From positions 620,001 through 684,000 of the forward strand of contig NZ_REFW01000002.1 in the NCBI RefSeq assembly GCF_003688855.1: 64,000 bases of DNA, in the 5' to 3' direction. Below are positions 18,124-26,943 of the stretch, piece after piece. The stretch's first letter is position 1. The number at the start of each line of letters is the position of its first letter. Made by a program: the position numbers and the translations under genes. The notes below the pieces were generated by a model that made no database searches, had not been told where the DNA came from, and saw nothing but the letters and a program-made list of their open reading frames with translations. Source of the DNA: Tessaracoccus antarcticus. Its GTDB lineage: Bacteria; Actinomycetota; Actinomycetes; Propionibacteriales; Propionibacteriaceae.

Positions 18124-20409
18124 TCAGAAGCGCCGCGGAAACCGCATGCTCTTGAACAGGGCCTTCGCGAGGCGTTCACCTTCGGTGCCGAGGCTGTTGT
18201 CCGTGACGGTGTAGGCCCACGTGGCGCTCGGCCGGTGCAGCCCGGCACCCTCCAGGTCCAGCCGGCCGTCCCTCACCGTCGCCAAGGCCACGATCCGCAG
18301 GGCGTTCTCGATGCTTCCCGGCACGATGGATGGCCACGCCTTGGCCAGGATGCGGTTGAACTCATCCAGCGGGTCCTCCTTCACCAGAACCCTGAGATGG
18401 ATGCCCTCCCGAACAGATGTGGCGTACCCAAGGTGCTCGCTCCACGCACGGTCCACGCTGCTGAGCAGGGCCCTCCGCATGGCTCGCACCATTTCCGCCT
18501 CGGACACAGCGTCGGACAGCCGCTCCTGCAGGGCGGAATCGTGGGAAAGGACCTCAAGGATCGACGTGTCCTGCGTGAGCCACTCCTCACGAAGGCCGAG
18601 CAGCTTGCGTCGTTGGAGGCCGAGTAGTCGCCCGTAGCGCTGCGTAAGTCCCCGCAGGCTCGCGTGCGCTCCGTCGCTGACCTGTTGGGCGTGGTTCGGG
18701 AGTTGACGCAGGCGGGGGTCGAGGACTTCCCCCACGACCGTCACCTGCTGGGGATCCTTGTGCCCGGGCGCCGCCTGATGGATGAGTTCGTCATCAAGGC
18801 CCCACAGGAACACAGAGCGTCCCGGGTCCCCCTGGCGGCCGGAGCGCCCCCGGATCTGGTCCTCGAGCCTCTTGCTCGGGAAGATGCCGAGACCGACGAT
18901 GAGCAGCCCTCCCGAAGTTCGGGATTCGTGCGACGGGCGGATGTCGGTGCCCCGGCCGGCCATCTGCGTGGACACGGTGATGCGACCGGGCTCCCCAGCG
19001 CGGGCAATGATGGTGGCCTCACGTTCGTCGTTGAGAGCGTTCAGGACCGCCACGGGCAACCCGATGTCCACCACGCGGGCCGCGAACGCCTCGGACATGG
19101 CCACCGACTGGGTTGCCACGAGCACCGGCTGACCCGTCGCATGGGCGTCGACGAGGAGGTCCAGGGCAGCGGCATCCCGTTCGGCTGCCGTCCGGAACAG
19201 GCGACCGGGTTCGTCCTGGCGCACGCACGGTTCGTTGGGCGGCAGACGGCCCACCTTGAGTCCGTGGGTTTCCTGCAGTTCCTCGGACGCCGGCACCAGC
19301 GTCGCGCTCATGCCGACGACGCTGCGATACTCCCCCAGGAGGTCGGCCATGGTGATCTGGTCCAGCACGTCGAGTGCCGGACTGGGGGACAGCCCCTCCT
19401 TGGCCTCGATGGCGGACTGGAGCCCCTCCGGCCATCGCTGGAGCTGTTCGATGCGTCCCCGTGCCTGGCTGACCATCCAGGCCCGCCCCCCACGGATGAC
19501 GTAGTCGACGTCACGCACCAGCAAGACTTCGGCGTGCAGTGCCACGTGTGCCTCGGCCAGCACTTCGTGGTCGTCACCGAAAAGGTCCACGCCCGTGAAC
19601 CATTCCTCCAGTGCGACGAAGCCTTCGTCCGTGAAGTGGAGGGACCTGCGATCCACGTCCACCTCGTAGTGCCTGCCCTGCACCAGAGTGGCCACCATCT
19701 CCCCTATGGACGCGGTGGGGCCCGCAGGGGCAGTGTCGGATTCGCCGGCCAACACCAGCGGGGTCCGGCCCTCGTCGAGCAGCACCGCATCGGCTTCGTC
19801 GAGGATTGCCACCCGTGCTGTGGACCTGACGCGTTCGGTCGCGGCATGGGCGAGTCGGTCCCTCAGGATGTCGAAGCCGGCCTCGCTGACCGGCACGTAG
19901 GTGATGTGGGCCCCGTAGGCCCGACGCCGCGCGCTGGGGGTGGTGTCCGCGGTGACCACGCCGACGGTGAGCTGCAGTGACGCGAAGAACGGTGCCATCC
20001 ACGCGGCGTCGCGGCGGGCCAGGTACTCGTTGGCGCTGAGGACGTGGACGATACTGCCGGACAGTGCGTGGCCGGCCGCCACGATGGCCCCCACCAGTGT
20101 CTTGCCCTCGCCGGTGTCCATCTCCATCGAGACCCCACGGAGCATGGCAGCGGCTGCCTGCAACTGCACGTCGAAGGGCCGCAGGCCGACGGTGCGGGCC
20201 GCCAGTTCGCGGGAGATGGCGAGGTAGGCCGCCAGACCCACGCGGGTGTCCACGGACAATTTACGCGAGGCAGCGAGGAGTTGATCCTCGCTCCAGTCCT
20301 CGAAGTTGCTCGCCCCGGATGCACGCACGACGGCGGCCAGTGCCGCGACCTCGGCCGCCGCCGGGCGTTGGTGGAACCAGTCGCGAACAGGTTCGAGCCA
20401 GTCCCTCAT
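18124..20409 (-). CDS. secA2: Accessory preprotein translocase ATPase SecA2
   Basis: A 761-residue SecA-family ATPase, shorter than the housekeeping SecA (above 900) and close to actinobacterial SecA2. It has Walker A MDTGEGKT, DEADAVLLDEGR, the VGMSATL motif and TQMAGRGTDI plus GRSGRQGDPG of the second motor domain. The C-terminal zinc/SecB-binding tail of SecA1 is missing. SecA2 exports a limited set of proteins together with SecYEG. No obvious substrate gene is adjacent; the DUF4349 lipoprotein converges on it with a 90-base gap. The ATG has no clear ribosome site. The upstream region is shared with the divergent monooxygenase gene. Confidence 0.88.
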   Translation of the reverse strand: MRDWLEPVRDWFHQRPAAAEVAALAAVVRASGASNFEDWSEDQLLAASRKLSVDTRVGLAAYLAISRELAARTVGLRPFDVQLQAAAAMLRGVSMEMDTGEGKTLVGAIVAAGHALSGSIVHVLSANEYLARRDAAWMAPFFASLQLTVGVVTADTTPSARRRAYGAHITYVPVSEAGFDILRDRLAHAATERVRSTARVAILDEADAVLLDEGRTPLVLAGESDTAPAGPTASIGEMVATLVQGRHYEVDVDRRSLHFTDEGFVALEEWFTGVDLFGDDHEVLAEAHVALHAEVLLVRDVDYVIRGGRAWMVSQARGRIEQLQRWPEGLQSAIEAKEGLSPSPALDVLDQITMADLLGEYRSVVGMSATLVPASEELQETHGLKVGRLPPNEPCVRQDEPGRLFRTAAERDAAALDLLVDAHATGQPVLVATQSVAMSEAFAARVVDIGLPVAVLNALNDEREATIIARAGEPGRITVSTQMAGRGTDIRPSHESRTSGGLLIVGLGIFPSKRLEDQIRGRSGRQGDPGRSVFLWGLDDELIHQAAPGHKDPQQVTVVGEVLDPRLRQLPNHAQQVSDGAHASLRGLTQRYGRLLGLQRRKLLGLREEWLTQDTSILEVLSHDSALQERLSDAVSEAEMVRAMRRALLSSVDRAWSEHLGYATSVREGIHLRVLVKEDPLDEFNRILAKAWPSIVPGSIENALRIVALATVRDGRLDLEGAGLHRPSATWAYTVTDNSLGTEGERLAKALFKSMRFPRRF

Positions 20410-20558
20410 GCAGATGCCCGGGGGCTCGCAGCGCGGGTGCCAGCCGCCGGTGCCGATGGCATCGTGGTGCGGGGGTCGGCGGTCATGTCACAAGTATGAC
20501 TCCGACCCGATCAGCGGCTCGGAGTCGCGGCGTCATTGACGCGGCCCCGCGCCCGGCA

Positions 20559-20573
20559 TACGGTCGAGCCGTG
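20559..20573 (+). promoter_or_regulatory. Leaderless -10 of the monooxygenase gene
   Basis: TACGGT ends six bases before GTG 20571, with no Shine-Dalgarno sequence between. Confidence 0.45.
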
Positions 20574-21659
20574 ATCTCACGTGCAACGGTGGTGGGCGCC
20601 GGCGTCGTTGGTCTCGCGATGGCGCGGGGTCTCGAGCGACTGGGCTGTGACGTGACCGTCCTGGAGCGGGCGACCGCTCCCCGCCAGGATGGTGCCGGCC
20701 TCACGTTGTGGCCGAATGCCCTCAGCGCCCTGGACACCATCGACGCCGGCGAGGAGGTTCGCGCCATCGGGGAGCCCGTGCGTCGCGCCATGGTCCTGCG
20801 CGACAGCGGTCGGCCACTCACCGAGTTGCCCATCACGGCATTGACGCAGCAGTACGGTCCATTGTTCGCGGTGCTCCGCAGCGACCTCACACGCACGCTC
20901 GCCGAAGGACTGCATGCTCCCGTCCACTACGGCGTCGACGTCACCGTCGTCGGAGGGCAAGCGCTGGTGGATGGACGACCACCGGACACCGAGCTCCTCA
21001 TCGGCGCCGACGGCATCGAATCCACGGTGCGCAGGACCTTCCTCAGAGGGGTGCGTCCACGTGCCAGTGGTCAGTTCGCCGCGCGTGGCGTGGCACGGAC
21101 AGGAGCAGCGACACCGGTGATGATCACCGAGTCCTGGGGCCGGGGACTGCGGTTCGGGATGGTGGGGCTGCAGCACGGACTCACCTACTGGTTTGCCGCG
21201 ACCGGGACGCGTGAGGCTGCGGAGAACCTGCCCGACACATTTGCTCTCTGGCACGCACCCATCGCCGACGTGCTGGCTGCGCCGCAGCTGGGTGGCACGC
21301 CGGTCCTTCCGCTGCTCGAGCTTCCGAAGCTGCGCACCTGGCACAACGGGCTGTCGACCGTCCTCATCGGGGATGCCGCACATGCCATGACACCGAACCT
21401 GGGCCAGGGTGCGGCCCAGGGGCTCGAGGACGTGGCAGTGCTTCTCGCCGAACTCCAGCGACTCCCACTCCCGCAGGCCCTCATCGCCTACGAGCGTCGC
21501 CGGAAACGCCGTGCGGAACAGATGGCGGCACGCTCGCGACTGGTGGGGACTCTCGCCCAGGGCGCCCACCCGATGCTCGCCGCGCTGCGCGATGGCCTCG
21601 CTCCGCTGACCCCCAGAAACGTCATGGCCCACCAACTCTCCGCCATGCTGCGCGGCTGA
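20571..21659 (+). CDS. FAD-dependent monooxygenase (PHBH/UbiH type)
   Basis: A 362-residue class A flavoprotein hydroxylase. The FAD dinucleotide motif is VVGAGVVGLAMARGLE at residues 6-21. The DG motif is LLIGADGIESTVR, and the GD motif TVLIGDAAHAMTPNLGQGA binds the FAD ribityl chain. These three motifs define aromatic-ring or polyketide hydroxylases that use NAD(P)H and O2. The substrate is unknown, and no biosynthetic cluster surrounds it. The GTG start fits the leaderless pattern; upstream extension of the frame has no flavoprotein similarity. Confidence 0.88.
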   Translation: MISRATVVGAGVVGLAMARGLERLGCDVTVLERATAPRQDGAGLTLWPNALSALDTIDAGEEVRAIGEPVRRAMVLRDSGRPLTELPITALTQQYGPLFAVLRSDLTRTLAEGLHAPVHYGVDVTVVGGQALVDGRPPDTELLIGADGIESTVRRTFLRGVRPRASGQFAARGVARTGAATPVMITESWGRGLRFGMVGLQHGLTYWFAATGTREAAENLPDTFALWHAPIADVLAAPQLGGTPVLPLLELPKLRTWHNGLSTVLIGDAAHAMTPNLGQGAAQGLEDVAVLLAELQRLPLPQALIAYERRRKRRAEQMAARSRLVGTLAQGAHPMLAALRDGLAPLTPRNVMAHQLSAMLRG

Positions 21660-21739
21660 GCGACGCCGGGTCCAGTCGGCACCTCGCGCTCCGATTCGCC
21701 GCAACCCACGTCGGAGCTTTCACGAAATTTTCCCCGGGT

Positions 21740-21753
21740 TAGAATGCGGCATG
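21740..21753 (+). promoter_or_regulatory. Leaderless -10 of the winged-helix gene
   Basis: TAGAAT ends five bases before the ATG. The surrounding CACGAAATTTT is AT-rich for this genome. No clear -35 is seen. Confidence 0.5.
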
Positions 21754-22026
21754 ACCCAGTCCTGGACGTTCCTCACCAACCATGGTCATGTACTCGTGCA
21801 ACTCGCACGGGACCCCGAACAGACCATGCGCGACATCGCCGACAAGGTGGGCGTGACGGAACGAGCAGTGCAGCTCATCGTCAGGGACCTTGCCGACGGG
21901 GGCTACATCACGATCGAGCGAGTGGGGCGCCGCAACACCTACACCGTCTCGACCGAGCGACCACTGAGACACCCTGCCGAGAACGCGACCAGCATTGGGG
22001 AGCTCATCGACCTGATCCACGGCTGA
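21751..22026 (+). CDS. Small winged-helix transcriptional regulator
   Basis: A 91-residue DNA-binding protein. LARDPEQTMRDIADKVGVTE followed by RAVQLIVRDLADGGYI is a winged helix-turn-helix of the MarR/ArsR type, with the recognition helix near residues 35-50 and the wing in ITIERVGRRNTYTV. There is no ligand domain and there are no cysteines for metal sensing. It sits 486 bases upstream of, and on the same strand as, the DabB-DabA fusion gene, so it is a possible regulator of that gene or of the monooxygenase; this is inference from position only. Confidence 0.8.
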   Translation: MTQSWTFLTNHGHVLVQLARDPEQTMRDIADKVGVTERAVQLIVRDLADGGYITIERVGRRNTYTVSTERPLRHPAENATSIGELIDLIHG

Positions 22027-22512
22027 CGCAGGATGCCGACGTCCACGCTGGCCCACGCCCAGGACCATGGGCGACGGCGACCTCAAGCGTGGCGAGGTCG
22101 CGCACTGCGTAACGGAGGGTGATGCTCGGCCTCGGTGAGCACGGCCATGACTCCCCGCACCGTGGCCGCGCGGGTGCGCCGTGCGATCAGCACCTCGTGG
22201 AACGTGGGAGCGGCTCTCAGGGTGAGCCCAGGTATGGCGGCCGCCTGGGTCGTTGTTCCGCCGGCAGGAAAGCCCAACGGGTGGTACGGGGCTCACTCCT
22301 CCAGAACCGAATTGCCGAGCCAGGCGTCGCTTGCGAACAGCAGGTGCATGCGGGAACCCTTGAACTCACCACGGTGGGCATGGTCCGTGCCCACGGAGCC
22401 AGTCTCGCGCACCCGAGCCGGCGGCGTACCGTCCCGAGGGTCGACGATGACGACGTGGTCCACGATGTAGACGGTCTTATTCACGAACTAAACTTCATGT
22501 AAATTTCTTCGT
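22027..22512. other. 486-base region without a confident gene
   Basis: The region lies between the winged-helix gene and the DabB-DabA fusion. The only coding-like signal is on the minus strand: a 63-codon frame with high GC at third positions, then an in-frame TGA, then about 65 further open codons. The last 40 bases before the fusion gene are AT-rich and hold its likely promoter. No terminator or repeat was seen. Confidence 0.6.
22293..22484 (-). CDS. Possible 63-residue protein or gene remnant
   Basis: GTG-started frame on the minus strand, beginning NKTVYIVDHVVIVDPRDGTP and ending SDAWLGNSVLEE. Third positions are strongly GC, as in real genes here. It has no clear ribosome site, and no family is recognised. 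After its TGA the same frame stays open to 22083, so the 63 residues may be the intact N-terminal part of a gene interrupted by a stop. It is divergent from the fusion gene and shares its AT-rich upstream region. Confidence 0.3.
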   Translation of the reverse strand: MNKTVYIVDHVVIVDPRDGTPPARVRETGSVGTDHAHRGEFKGSRMHLLFASDAWLGNSVLEE

Positions 22513-22515
22513 ATG
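22500..22515 (+). promoter_or_regulatory. Leaderless -10 of the DabB-DabA fusion gene
   Basis: TAAATT ends seven bases before the ATG, in the most AT-rich stretch of the neighbourhood. No Shine-Dalgarno sequence is present. Confidence 0.5.
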
Positions 22516-25500
22516 TTTATGTGGATTGTGCCGCGCAGCGCGGCGAGCGTGGTGTTCATCAGTGGTGTCTGTGCGGGGGTGGCGGTCGCCATACGGACGT
22601 CCGTGACCTGGGGCGTGGCCGCCGGGGGAGCGACATGGGGTGTCCGCGTCGACGCACTGTCGTCGGTCCTGCTGGTTTTCGTGGGGTTCCTCACCTGGCT
22701 GGTGGCCGGGTATGCGCGAACCAACCTGCACGGCCAGGAACGGCTCGCCAAGTTCTGCCTGACCTTCACCGTTGTCGTGCTCGCACTGGGTCTCATGGTC
22801 GCGGGCTCCAACCTTGTCCTCGTGGCGGCGGGGTTCTCCGTGAGTGGGTGGGGGATTGCTTCACTGATCGCCCATCCCCGCACCGTGTCGGCACTGCGTG
22901 CATCGCGTCTTGTCCGGCGCCGTCTCCTTCTCGGGGATGCGGCACTCTGGGTGGGCGTCGGGATCGCCGCGGTGGCCCTCCCGACGATCGACCGAGAAGG
23001 CCTCCATCCGGGCTCAACGTCAGTCACTCTCGCCGTTGTCGCATGCCTCGTCCTGGCGGGCACGGTGCGCTCCAGCCTGTTCCCGTTCCATCGTTGGCTC
23101 CCCGAGACGGCCGAGGCACCCTCGCCGGTCTCGGCGCTCCTGCACGCGGGGCTCGTCAACGGTGCCGGCATCATCGCCCTTCTCTGCTGGCCCCTGTACC
23201 GTGCGGCCCCCGTGGCGCTGGGGGCGATGGTCCTCATCGGGCTGTGTTCCGTGGTGCTCGGCACCCTCAACGGCCGGGTGCGCACCGACGTCAAGGGCCA
23301 GCTTGCCTGCTCCACGACGGCGCAAATGGGTTACATGACCCTGCAGATCGGCCTTGGTCTGCCTGCCGCGGGACTGCTCCACCTGCTCGGTCACGGCTGC
23401 TACAAGGCGTGGCTGTTCCTCCGCGCCGGTGGCGCCATCACCCGCGGCAGGGCCCTGAACCGCACCGCGGTGACACACCGTGCCGCCAGCTTCGCGGGGG
23501 GTACCACGGCAGCGTGCGTCGCGGTCCTCGTCGGATTCCCGGCCATGCTGATGCAGACGGCAGGGGTGATGGGATTGCTCCCGGGTGCGCTCGCCCTTGC
23601 CGTGGCCGCCGCTGCCGGCGCCGCCATCGGAGGACAGCGAGCCACCGCCGCCCGCCTGGCAGCGGTGGTGGTGGGAGCAGGCGTGGCCTCTGGTGGATAC
23701 CTGTGGCTCCTGCTGGGCTGGGAGCACCTCGTGGGCGCTCCACTGTCGGGCGATCCGATCTGGTCCGGCTGGACGGGGTTCCTGTTGCTGTCCGGTGTCA
23801 TTGCTCTGGGCCTGGTCACGGCACGGCTGGCAACCGATGTCACACGGGCGCCGTCCGGCGTGCTGGCGACCACACTGAGCGGTGCCGGCCTCCCACCGTG
23901 GAGCCGAAGGATCGGCGGGTCACTCACACCCCCTGATGTGTGCGCGCCGGTGGGGACGGGTGATGGAGCGGAGGCGGAGGAGGTGCAGGCGCTCATCCGC
24001 ACCGCCGGTGCCGTCGTGTCGCCCGCCTGGCCCCTGCGCGAGCTCGTGGCTGCCAATCCCCTCGCCGGGCTCACTGTCCTGCCCTTCGACGAGGCCGTGA
24101 CCATCATGGAAGGAGTCCATGGCGCCAGGATGCATCTGCCGCTCCACAGCTACCTCGACCTGTTGGATAGCGGGCGCATCACGGAGCACGGCCTGTCGGC
24201 AGCGCTCGATGAGTACCCCACGGCTGCGAAGACAGGACGCGGGATCTCCGATGTGTCCGGGTTCGTCCGCCGCTGCCGGGAGGCCGCGGACGCGCCCACG
24301 ACTCCTCACGTGAGTGTTGGACGGCGCTTTTCCGAAGTCGGGACCCGCCCTCGGCGTCGGGTCGTCGGGCTCGACGTCCCACTCTCCGAGGTGGTGGACG
24401 ACCATGCGGCCTGGTGGACGCAGCGGGCGTGGGCTCGCGTCGGTGATGTGGAGCGCGGGCCGTGGAGCCTGTGGCGGGAGGCGGCTGTGCGGCCCGTCTA
24501 TGACCGTGTCATCGGGGTACGGGGGGCCTCAGCCTGGGCGGCTGGCCTGCCGCAGGACCCTGCGGCGGCCATCGGGGAGTTGCTGCGGCGGGTCAACGTC
24601 GAGTCGCGTCTGGGCTACGTCTGTGCCCTCCTGGCCTCGGGACCGGGATGGGCGTCCCATGCGCAATGGCGGGGCCGTCAGCATGACACGGAGGTGCCTC
24701 TGCTGGAAGTGGTGGCCCTGCGCATGACCCTGGACATGCTCGCTGCGCTGAGCGTGGGCGGCGGCGCGTTCACCGATGTGGTGGCGACGACGCCAATGGT
24801 CACGGAAGGGAGCATGCCCTGGCGCCCGGAGCGGGTGTGGCAGCGCGCCTGGGAGATCGGGATCCACGAGCGGATGCTGGCGTCGATCGTCCACGGTGCG
24901 TCCGAGGCAAGCATTCCCACCGAAGCACCCACGGCGGACCTCGTGCTGTGCATCGATGTGCGCTCGGAGCGGTTGCGGCGCTCACTGGAGGAGGCAACGG
25001 CCATCCGGACCCACGGTTTCGCTGGATTCTTCGGTGCTGCCATCCGCGTCCAGGACAGTGCGGGGAGGGGGTTCGACCAGTGTCCGGCGCTGATCCGCCC
25101 CTCGGCCGTCGTCCCGACCGGCAGACGCCCCCTCACCCTGCGGCAATTGGCACACCGCGGTGTCACCGGCGCGACGTCGACTCCGCTGCTTGCGCTGCTG
25201 GTGGCCGAAGCGGCCGGTGCGCTCTCCGGTCTGGCCTCTCTGGCCTCTGCCCAACTCCCGGCGCAGTGGCGACGCCAGAGCGAACGCTGGGTGTGGGGAG
25301 GCAGAGTCTGGGACCAGGTGCGTCTCCCACGTGTGGCGCCTGCGGGCCTTCGTGACGGGGCGCAGGTGGGCCCCACGCTGGAAGAGAAGGCGGGGATTGC
25401 CGCCGGGATGCTCCGTGCCATCGGGCTTGTCCAGGGCTTTGCCCCGCTGCTGGTGGTCTGTGGACACGAGGCCGCAGTCGCCAACAATGCGTTCGCCGCG

Positions 25501-26433
25501 GCCTACGACTGCGGTGCCTGCGGTGGCAACAGTGGCCGGATCAACGCCCAGGTGGTGGCCTCCATGCTCAACGAGCCGGCCGTCCGGGAAAGACTGGTCG
25601 AGCAGGGCATCACCATTCCCACGGGGACGTTGGCCATCGCCGCCGTCCACAACACCACCACGGACGTGCTGGAGCTTGATGCCTCATCACCCGGCTGGGA
25701 GAGCCACCGGGCGGAACTGGAGTTGCTGCAGTACCAGGCGCGCCCTGCCGGTCAGCGCTCCGTGGCACAGCGGATGGCCTTCCTGCCCTCGCGGCCGGGA
25801 GACAGCCGATCCCGCACGGCTCAGGAGAACGCCGCCCGCAGGTCAGCTGACTGGTCTGAGCCCATGCCCGAGTGGGGTCTGGCGGGCAACCTGGCCATGG
25901 TCGTCGGTCCTCGCCGCATGACGGCCGGGCTGGACCTGGCGGGGCGGGTGTTCCTGCAGTCCTACGATGCCACTCTGGACACCCCGGAGCACGGGATCCT
26001 TGAGCAGATCCTCACGGCGCCCGTGGTGGTGGGCCAGTGGATCAATGCCCAGTACTACTTCTCGACCATCGCACCGGAGACCTTCGGTGCCGGCGACAAG
26101 ACCACGCACAACGTGGTGGGTGACGTGGGCGTGATCACGGGATCCCACGGTGACCTGCGCACGGGTCTGCCCTGGCAGTCACTGTCGCCGGTCGACCTGC
26201 GCACCGACCCCCTGGCAGCCCGGCACGAACCGGCCCGCCTGATGGTGGTGGTGGCGGCCGCGCCCGAGGCCGTGGCCGCCGTGTTGCGGAGGCAACCTGA
26301 CCTGTACGGGCTGCTCACCAACCGGTGGCTCCGGATCCTCTGCATCACCGACGCGCACCCCGAACCGGTGGAGATGCACCCCGATGAGCTCAGGCGAGCT
26401 GTTCCAGCAGACCAGTGTCGACGTCATACATGA
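22513..26433 (+). CDS. dabBA: Fused DabB-DabA inorganic carbon transporter
   Basis: A single chain of 1306 residues. Residues 1 to about 465 are a NuoL/MrpA-type membrane subunit (DabB-like) with 12 or more helices; proton-path features are LPETAEAPSPVSALLHAG (196-213) and HLLGHGCYKAWLF with His290, His294 and Lys298. A hydrophilic linker near 468-490 leads into a complete DabA (DUF2309/UPF0753) part, beginning SPAWPLRELVAANPL. The four zinc ligands known for Halothiobacillus DabA (C351, D353, H524, C539) appear at C813, D815, H985 and C1000, with spacings of 2, 170 and 15 against 2, 171 and 15. In the family, DabA hydrates CO2 to bicarbonate in a reaction coupled to cation flow through DabB. 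Usually these are two genes. The frame is continuous, without a stop at the junction. Confidence 0.92.
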   Translation: MFMWIVPRSAASVVFISGVCAGVAVAIRTSVTWGVAAGGATWGVRVDALSSVLLVFVGFLTWLVAGYARTNLHGQERLAKFCLTFTVVVLALGLMVAGSNLVLVAAGFSVSGWGIASLIAHPRTVSALRASRLVRRRLLLGDAALWVGVGIAAVALPTIDREGLHPGSTSVTLAVVACLVLAGTVRSSLFPFHRWLPETAEAPSPVSALLHAGLVNGAGIIALLCWPLYRAAPVALGAMVLIGLCSVVLGTLNGRVRTDVKGQLACSTTAQMGYMTLQIGLGLPAAGLLHLLGHGCYKAWLFLRAGGAITRGRALNRTAVTHRAASFAGGTTAACVAVLVGFPAMLMQTAGVMGLLPGALALAVAAAAGAAIGGQRATAARLAAVVVGAGVASGGYLWLLLGWEHLVGAPLSGDPIWSGWTGFLLLSGVIALGLVTARLATDVTRAPSGVLATTLSGAGLPPWSRRIGGSLTPPDVCAPVGTGDGAEAEEVQALIRTAGAVVSPAWPLRELVAANPLAGLTVLPFDEAVTIMEGVHGARMHLPLHSYLDLLDSGRITEHGLSAALDEYPTAAKTGRGISDVSGFVRRCREAADAPTTPHVSVGRRFSEVGTRPRRRVVGLDVPLSEVVDDHAAWWTQRAWARVGDVERGPWSLWREAAVRPVYDRVIGVRGASAWAAGLPQDPAAAIGELLRRVNVESRLGYVCALLASGPGWASHAQWRGRQHDTEVPLLEVVALRMTLDMLAALSVGGGAFTDVVATTPMVTEGSMPWRPERVWQRAWEIGIHERMLASIVHGASEASIPTEAPTADLVLCIDVRSERLRRSLEEATAIRTHGFAGFFGAAIRVQDSAGRGFDQCPALIRPSAVVPTGRRPLTLRQLAHRGVTGATSTPLLALLVAEAAGALSGLASLASAQLPAQWRRQSERWVWGGRVWDQVRLPRVAPAGLRDGAQVGPTLEEKAGIAAGMLRAIGLVQGFAPLLVVCGHEAAVANNAFAAAYDCGACGGNSGRINAQVVASMLNEPAVRERLVEQGITIPTGTLAIAAVHNTTTDVLELDASSPGWESHRAELELLQYQARPAGQRSVAQRMAFLPSRPGDSRSRTAQENAARRSADWSEPMPEWGLAGNLAMVVGPRRMTAGLDLAGRVFLQSYDATLDTPEHGILEQILTAPVVVGQWINAQYYFSTIAPETFGAGDKTTHNVVGDVGVITGSHGDLRTGLPWQSLSPVDLRTDPLAARHEPARLMVVVAAAPEAVAAVLRRQPDLYGLLTNRWLRILCITDAHPEPVEMHPDELRRAVPADQCRRHT

Positions 26434-26881
26434 AACCGCCCACCTCGGCCCGGTCCTTGATGAGGGGGTGGTTGCGGACGGCGCGGACGTCGTGCTGGAG
26501 GCGCTGCACCTGGTCGGGTGTGGTGCCGAACTCCAGCCATGTGGTGTCGAGCCCGCTGCGCTCCGAGATCACCGCACGGATGTCCTCGTCGCTGCCGTTG
26601 GCCATGGCGCACTTGGTGTGGGGGACGATCATGATGCGGTCGACGTTCAGCAACTGCACGCTGAGGGCGAGGCCCGTCATCATCGAGGTGGACACGCGGC
26701 CACCGGGTGAGCGCAGGATCTTCGCCTCCCCGATGTGGAGGCCCACCATGGCCAGCGGCTCAATGCGCGAGTCCATGCAGGTGAGGATGGCGACGCCTGA
26801 GCGGGCAATGCCGTCAAACCCGCCGTGCTCGAAGTCCTGGGCGTACACCCCGTTGGAATCCAGAAGATCAGTGAAGCTCAT
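26390..26881 (-). CDS. Beta-carbonic anhydrase
   Basis: A 163-residue zinc enzyme interconverting CO2 and bicarbonate. The ligands are Cys35 in TCMDSR, with the Asp37/Arg39 dyad, and His88 and Cys91 in PHTKCAM. Its length equals that of the M. tuberculosis Rv1284 type as I recall it. The start is the ATG after AAAGGAG. It converges on the DabB-DabA gene and the two coding regions overlap by 44 bases at their 3' ends. Functionally it would equilibrate the bicarbonate pool that the transporter fills, or feed carboxylases; the pairing is inferred from position. Confidence 0.92.
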   Translation of the reverse strand: MSFTDLLDSNGVYAQDFEHGGFDGIARSGVAILTCMDSRIEPLAMVGLHIGEAKILRSPGGRVSTSMMTGLALSVQLLNVDRIMIVPHTKCAMANGSDEDIRAVISERSGLDTTWLEFGTTPDQVQRLQHDVRAVRNHPLIKDRAEVGGFMYDVDTGLLEQLA

Positions 26882-26943
26882 CAGCGCTCCTTTCTCGCCC
26901 AGATTAGTGCCCCGCGGGGATTCTTGGCACATCACGTCCGTGG

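Noticed and set aside
22083-22484. In-frame TGA read as selenocysteine
   Set aside because: No SECIS-like hairpin or selenium genes are seen, and the protein family is unknown; decay or chance is simpler.
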